From contig CBEUVQ010000055.1 of NCBI GenBank assembly GCA_965546615.1, forward strand, positions 1-8,797: a DNA stretch of 8,797 bases, read 5' to 3'. The translations under genes were made by a program, and so were the position numbers. Positions 5,508 to 8,797 of this stretch are shown piece after piece; position 1 is the stretch's first letter; each line of letters begins with the position of its first letter. Below the pieces are notes generated by a model, which was not told where the DNA came from, did not search any database, and worked only from the letters and a program-made list of their open reading frames with translations. The DNA comes from CBEUVQ01 sp965546615. GTDB taxonomy: Bacteria > Bacillota > Desulfotomaculia > Desulfotomaculales > Desulfohalotomaculaceae.

Positions 5508-6119
5508 TTAATATGAATTTTTATAAATAATCTGCACCCGATCACGGGGCAGGTTATAAAAGTCAGCTACTGTGGCCGCAATTTTATCTGCCGCCTGAGC
5601 TACCTCGGGGGATGGCTTTTCTTCCGCCTGCTCTTCACTAACCGCTATCTCAACCGGTGAAATTTTTTCTGTTTCTCCCGGCTGCAGTTTTTGCGGGTAA
5701 ACAATTATTTTAATTGACTGCAGACGGCCAAAATTCTCACCTTGTTCGGTATTTATTTCCACTTCAGCCCCCGCCACCGTTACCTGCTGATTTAGATTGG
5801 CCAGCGCCAAAACCTGTTTACTGATCCCCTGGCGGTAATCTTCCAGTGATTTACTCTGGTAATGTTCAGATAACATTTCAGCGTCAGCCTGAATTTTTTC
5901 CAGCACTGCCGGAGGATTAGAAGCAATTTCCGGCACCTGCATGCTGAAATCGCTGTTCAAAAACTTAAATACCACCTGCAGCACCGCAATAACCACTAAA
6001 AGTCCCATCACCATCTTGACATAACTTTGCATACTGCCGGAAGGTAACAGCAGTTCTAAAAACACCGCCAGCATAATGATGATTACTAAACTTTGCACCA
6101 GCCGGTGCAGTTCTTCCAC
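5508..6119 (-). CDS. spoIIIAF: SpoIIIAF, stage III sporulation membrane protein
   Basis: The protein has 203 residues from the chosen start. Two adjacent membrane segments (about 8-25, LVIIIMLAVFLELLLP, and 33-53, VKMVMGLLVVIAVLQVVF) precede a soluble region with the typical KIQADAEMLSEHYQ, the IKIIVYPQKLQPGE strand, and a C-terminal AADKIAATVADFYNL with DRVQIIYK. The C-terminal part resembles the ring-building modules of AG and AH, and in Bacillus AF is thought to form part of the same channel. The longest reading would begin at a GTG at 6128, but that GTG is part of the GGAGGTG Shine-Dalgarno. The GTG at 6119 has 8-nt spacing and is preferred. The Shine-Dalgarno overlaps the spoIIIAE stop codon, suggesting translational coupling. 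Confidence 0.92.
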   Translation of the reverse strand: MEELHRLVQSLVIIIMLAVFLELLLPSGSMQSYVKMVMGLLVVIAVLQVVFKFLNSDFSMQVPEIASNPPAVLEKIQADAEMLSEHYQSKSLEDYRQGISKQVLALANLNQQVTVAGAEVEINTEQGENFGRLQSIKIIVYPQKLQPGETEKISPVEIAVSEEQAEEKPSPEVAQAADKIAATVADFYNLPRDRVQIIYKNSY

Positions 6120-6125
6120 CCTTCT

Positions 6126-6133
6126 CACCTCCT
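6126..6133 (-). promoter_or_regulatory. Shine-Dalgarno of spoIIIAF overlapping the spoIIIAE stop
   Basis: AGGAGGTG on the minus strand, sharing bases with the TAG stop of spoIIIAE (6132-6134). It places the spoIIIAF start at the GTG at 6119 rather than the GTG at 6128, which lies within the site. Confidence 0.75.
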
Positions 6134-7319
6134 AGCGCAGCATCACTGTGAGGTTGCCCATTCCTACAACAATGGCTATCGCAAAGAAATATAATATTCC
6201 TACCGTTGCCACTACACCAAAAACAGTTATTAAGCTGTTTCCCAAAGAAGTTAAACAATCAGCAATTTGCCCGTCGCCAAGCGGCTGCACCAACGCCCCT
6301 GACAAGCGATAGACAAAAGCAATTGCCAATATTTTCAATAACGGAAGCAGCGTAATCAGCGCAACAATTACTACTCCGGCAATGCCAACGGCATTTTTCA
6401 GCAGTAAGGCTGACCCCATCACTGCCTCCAGCGCATCAGACAGCATCCCACCGACCACCGGAATAAAAGCATCGGTAGTAAACTTGGCAGTGCGCAGCGC
6501 TACCCCGTCGCTGACAGCTCCGGCAACACCCTGCACCGCTAATACCCCTAAAAACACCGTTGAGCACAGCCCCATCACTGTAAGCCCCACTGTTTTAAAT
6601 AAATCAGCCATGCGCGAAACGTTAAATTTGGCGGAAACCCCGTTTAAAATATTCAGTACCGCAGCAAAAAAGATTAACGGCAATACAATGTTCTTAATTA
6701 CTGTACCTATCACCGCTATACTCCCTAAAATTAGCGGATGAAAAATGGTGGATGAAGCAATACCCCCCATTGCTATTAACAGCGTCAGCAAAACCGGCAG
6801 CAGAGCCTGCATGAAGGAGACCATATCGTCAACTGCTTCCCGGCCGATATTAATGGCTAACGTAAAGGTGCTTACCGCCAAAGTAATTAAAACCAAATAA
6901 CAAACAAAATATGCCAATTTGCCGGTAGTGGCTTTTTCAAAGGCTGCCATCAAATTTTGCAAAACGGCGGTGATAATAGCCAATACTACCAGCTTAGTTA
7001 ATAACGAAACATTGGCCAGCACCTCGTTAAAAGCAAGTTTGGTTATCCCCTTAAACATTTCAGCGACATTCCATTCCATTTCACCCTTAGCCAGTTTGGT
7101 GACCATCGTCCGAAAATCCATCCCCGGCAAAGCCTGCTGAATTTCTTCATCAAACTGCCGTATCACCTGTTCTACCGCAGCTAAGTCCAGTTGAGACGGG
7201 TCTGCCGCTGCTTGGGTATCAGGTTGTCCTCCTTCATTCGATTCGGCAGCTGCTGCCGCAAACGGGAATAAAGTTACGAATAATAAAAGTATTGTTAACA
7301 TCTTCATCTTTATGTTCAT
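6132..7319 (-). CDS. spoIIIAE: SpoIIIAE, large polytopic channel protein
   Basis: The protein has 395 residues. An N-terminal signal-like segment (about 7-25, MLTILLLFVTLFPFAAAAA) with a likely cleavage site after the alanines is followed by an acidic extracytoplasmic region to about 95. Many hydrophobic segments then follow (about 103-125, 134-157, 168-186, 194-226, 244-264, 304-336 and 357-386). Family-like stretches include FMQALLPVLLTLLIAMGG, TDAFIPVVGGMLSDALEAVM, VYRLSGALVQPLGD and LTSLGNSL. SpoIIIAE is the main multi-pass protein of the SpoIIIA complex and shows some likeness to transporter or secretion membrane subunits. The ATG at 7319 is preceded by AAAGGTGAG at 7 nt. The gene starts 14 nt after spoIIIAD and ends 12 nt before spoIIIAF. 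Confidence 0.96.
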   Translation of the reverse strand: MNIKMKMLTILLLFVTLFPFAAAAAESNEGGQPDTQAAADPSQLDLAAVEQVIRQFDEEIQQALPGMDFRTMVTKLAKGEMEWNVAEMFKGITKLAFNEVLANVSLLTKLVVLAIITAVLQNLMAAFEKATTGKLAYFVCYLVLITLAVSTFTLAINIGREAVDDMVSFMQALLPVLLTLLIAMGGIASSTIFHPLILGSIAVIGTVIKNIVLPLIFFAAVLNILNGVSAKFNVSRMADLFKTVGLTVMGLCSTVFLGVLAVQGVAGAVSDGVALRTAKFTTDAFIPVVGGMLSDALEAVMGSALLLKNAVGIAGVVIVALITLLPLLKILAIAFVYRLSGALVQPLGDGQIADCLTSLGNSLITVFGVVATVGILYFFAIAIVVGMGNLTVMLR

Positions 7320-7333
7320 TAATCATCTCACCT

Positions 7334-7723
7334 TTAAGAAGGGATAATTTTTAACAAAGCCTGCATTACCGCCACGATAATGGGAACCGCCAGCAGCAGT
7401 ACCAGTATTTTAGCGGCAAACTCAACTTTCGCCGCTAATGCTCCCTCACCGGCATCGCGGCATATTTGCGCCCCAAAATCGGCAATATAGGCAATACCCA
7501 CTATCTTCAGGATGGTACCGAGGTAAGCCATGCTGACATTTGCCTGAGCGGCTAACTCTTTGAGCACTTGAAACACCGAACCGATTGGGCCGAGCATCAT
7601 AAAAAAGATGATAAAGCCGGCAGTTAGAGTTAACAGCACACCGGCGTCTTTTTGTCCAACCTTAACGATACCGGCCAATATTGTCGCCACCAACGCCAAC
7701 CCAATGATTTGAAATATTTCCAT
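7334..7723 (-). CDS. spoIIIAD: SpoIIIAD, small multi-pass membrane protein
   Basis: The protein has 129 residues, the normal family size. Hydrophobic segments lie at about 4-21 (FQIIGLALVATILAGIV), 28-46, 68-83 and 101-124. The most conserved part is KIVGIAYIADFGAQICRDAG followed by EGALAAKVEFAAK at about 73-105, which is diagnostic of SpoIIIAD. The family is related to SpoIIIAC, with two similar hydrophobic modules, and works within the mother-cell membrane part of the channel. The ATG at 7723 follows AAGGGTGA at 6 nt. Spacing is 20 nt from spoIIIAC and 14 nt to spoIIIAE. Confidence 0.95.
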   Translation of the reverse strand: MEIFQIIGLALVATILAGIVKVGQKDAGVLLTLTAGFIIFFMMLGPIGSVFQVLKELAAQANVSMAYLGTILKIVGIAYIADFGAQICRDAGEGALAAKVEFAAKILVLLLAVPIIVAVMQALLKIIPS

Positions 7724-7743
7724 AAAGCTTCACCCTTAAGCAG

Positions 7744-7944
7744 TTAAAATAAATTAAACACCGACTTAACTTCATTAATAAATTGATCTAAAAACTGCAC
7801 AATCCAAATCAAAATCACCACTATGCCGCCAACAGTTGCCCAATGGGCATATTCTTCTTTGCCGGCATGTTTCAGTACTGTGTGCAGCGCTGCAACGATA
7901 ATGCCGATACCGGCAATTCTGAAAATAATGTCTATCCCGCCCAT
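7744..7944 (-). CDS. spoIIIAC: SpoIIIAC, very small membrane protein
   Basis: The protein has 66 residues from the chosen start, close to Bacillus SpoIIIAC. There are two membrane segments, about 5-22 (DIIFRIAGIGIIVAALHT) and 37-54 (VGGIVVILIWIVQFLDQF), joined by the conserved short loop KHAGKEEYAHW. A longer reading from an ATG at 7950 is possible, but GGAGG ends 1 nt before that codon. The ATG at 7944 has the normal 7-nt spacing and gives the family-typical MGGIDIIF start. It lies between spoIIIAB (24-nt gap) and spoIIIAD (20-nt gap). Confidence 0.94.
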   Translation of the reverse strand: MGGIDIIFRIAGIGIIVAALHTVLKHAGKEEYAHWATVGGIVVILIWIVQFLDQFINEVKSVFNLF

Positions 7945-7950
7945 AGCCAT

Positions 7951-7957
7951 TCCTCCC
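7951..7957 (-). promoter_or_regulatory. Shine-Dalgarno of spoIIIAC that decides its start
   Basis: GGGAGGA on the minus strand. The ATG at 7950 is too close to be used, while the ATG at 7944 lies 7 nt from GGAGG. Confidence 0.65.
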
Positions 7958-7968
7958 TGAAATCTTGA

Positions 7969-8487
7969 TTAAATAAAAATGAGTACAATTGTTAAACCGC
8001 CCAAAAATCCCAAATAGTTATACAGCTTGACATTTTTAGCCGCTTCGTCCTCCGCCTTGGCGGCTTCTGTTCTCAGCTGTTCTTGGGCCAAATGCAGGTG
8101 TTTAATTTGATCTTCCCGATCGGAAATGCCTAAGTTCACGCCTAACGATCTTAAAATTGCTGCATCACCGCTGTTTAAGGCACTTTTTCTTTGAAATCTG
8201 TTTAATGCCTCGTTCCACGCTTCACCTGCCGTTATTCCGTCACCACCGACCAGCAGTTCTTTGGTCAGTGCAAACAGCGCGGCCACACTTTTATCGCAGC
8301 GTGCGGCAACCAGTTCAAAAGCATCCGGCAGCGGCGTTGCTCCGTAAGCTATTTCTGTTTCCAGCATTTGCAGTGCAGAACGCAAAAAGCGCAGCTCTTT
8401 CGGGCGCAGGCGGTATTTTTTTGCCACCGCAAAGCCGGTATAGCCGCAAGCACCAACAATCAGCAGCGCCCCGATAAGCTTCAGCAT
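7969..8487 (-). CDS. spoIIIAB: SpoIIIAB, GspF-like sporulation protein
   Basis: The protein has 172 residues. An N-terminal membrane segment at about 3-20 (KLIGALLIVGACGYTGFA) and a C-terminal one at about 155-172 (LYNYLGFLGGLTIVLIFI) flank a helical soluble domain. This holds the conserved KKYRLRPKELRFLRSALQML, ETEIAYGATPLPDAF, and a helical stretch near 125-153 (EDQIKHLHLAQEQLRTEAAK). SpoIIIAB resembles the cytoplasmic modules of GspF-type secretion proteins and probably links the SpoIIIAA ATPase to the membrane part of the complex. The ATG at 8487 lies within the end of spoIIIAA as ATGCTGA, a 7-nt overlap, with GGAGG upstream. Translation of the two is therefore likely coupled. Confidence 0.95.
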   Translation of the reverse strand: MLKLIGALLIVGACGYTGFAVAKKYRLRPKELRFLRSALQMLETEIAYGATPLPDAFELVAARCDKSVAALFALTKELLVGGDGITAGEAWNEALNRFQRKSALNSGDAAILRSLGVNLGISDREDQIKHLHLAQEQLRTEAAKAEDEAAKNVKLYNYLGFLGGLTIVLIFI

Positions 8488-8797
8488 TTCTTCACCTCCA
8501 GCGGGCGGTAGGTGCGGCCGTCTATAATTTGTTCCACCGTTCCGGCACCTTGACTTCGCCCCAAAATAACAAAACGTTCAATTGCATGCAGCTGCAGCAG
8601 TTTGGCTAAAGCCGGCCGGCGGTGCAGTTCCTCAAGTGATGCACCGTGCACAGTCGTGACCACTTTAACCCCGGCGTTCAGCACTTCTTCTAACGCAGCG
8701 ATATCTTCACTGCAGCCTATTTCGTCAGTGGCTATTACCTGCGGTGACATTGAGCGCAGCAGCATCATCATGCCGGCAGCTTTAGGGCAGGCATCCA
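8481..8797 (-). CDS. spoIIIAA: SpoIIIAA ATPase (5' part cut by window edge)
   Basis: Partial: 104 codons to the stop are visible, and the reading frame stays open to the window edge, starting in DACPKAAGMMMLLRSMSPQV. I see the Walker B-like hydrophobic stretch VIATDEIG, then ALEEVLNAGVKVVTTVHGAS with the TVHG histidine seen in GspE/VirB11-type secretion ATPases, and a C-terminal ERFVILGRSQGAGTVEQI. The Walker A motif must lie beyond the window. SpoIIIAA is the mother-cell ATPase thought to power the SpoIIIA-SpoIIQ channel. The internal methionines at 8771 and below are not the start, since conserved sequence continues upstream. The operon promoter, sigma-E controlled in Bacillus, is outside the window. 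Confidence 0.93.
   Translation of the reverse strand, partial: DACPKAAGMMMLLRSMSPQVIATDEIGCSEDIAALEEVLNAGVKVVTTVHGASLEELHRRPALAKLLQLHAIERFVILGRSQGAGTVEQIIDGRTYRPLEVKKC

Noticed and set aside
5508..6119. An internal sigma-E promoter in spoIIIAF upstream of spoIIIAG, as reported for Bacillus subtilis
   Set aside because: I looked for CATA-type -10 boxes. The only one (near 5512) lies too close to the spoIIIAG start and has no matching -35 element, so I do not call it.
5965..6258. A 97-codon minus-strand open frame across the spoIIIAE/spoIIIAF junction
   Set aside because: It overlaps two well-recognised genes in another frame and its translation resembles no known protein.
1..8797. RNA genes, CRISPR arrays, insertion sequences, prophage or defence genes
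   Set aside because: None is visible. The window is densely filled with conserved chromosomal genes on one strand, and the only gaps over 60 nt (363-475, 878-945, 4223-4311) hold the elements listed.

Overview
The window comes from an endospore-forming Firmicute, most likely of the Clostridia (Peptococcaceae, Moorella or Dethiobacter-like lineages). The evidence is an almost complete spoIIIA operon, strong GGAGG-type Shine-Dalgarno sites, GTG and TTG starts, and a spoIIIA - acc - asp23/amaP gene order that I recall from clostridial genomes. All genes lie on the minus strand, so transcription runs from high to low coordinates. I cannot name a species.

From 8797 down to 4312 lie spoIIIAA (its 5' part is cut by the window edge), AB, AC, AD, AE, AF, AG and AH. 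They are tightly packed, with a 7-nt overlap or gaps of 11 to 24 nt. They encode the mother-cell side of the SpoIIIA-SpoIIQ channel, which sustains forespore gene expression after engulfment: an ATPase (AA), a GspF-like protein (AB), small and large polytopic membrane proteins (AC, AD, AE), and the ring-forming or ring-related proteins AF, AG and AH.

An 89-nt gap at 4223-4311 holds a good sigma-A type promoter and no strong terminator. It leads into a biotin-carboxylase operon at 4222-946. The first gene joins an OadA/PycB-type carboxyltransferase to a full-length AccB-type biotin carrier, and accC (biotin carboxylase) follows 13 nt later. A promoter overlapping the end of accC then precedes asp23, followed by a 113-nt gap with a hairpin and amaP (3' end cut by the window edge). 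These last two encode an Asp23/Gls24 envelope-stress protein and its membrane anchor.

The most interesting signal is inside the carboxyltransferase-AccB gene. At the exact domain boundary there is a perfect AAGGAGG, 8 nt, then an in-frame GTG. It would start a free 152-residue AccB of normal length with a typical AccB N-terminus. The 7-A run between them is one base away from splitting the gene into two ORFs that overlap as GTGA. The locus may therefore make both a fused carboxyltransferase-carrier and a free AccB from one message. AccC could then serve both acetyl-CoA carboxylase and a pyruvate carboxylase-like enzyme. The alternatives are a recent fusion or a homopolymer sequencing error.
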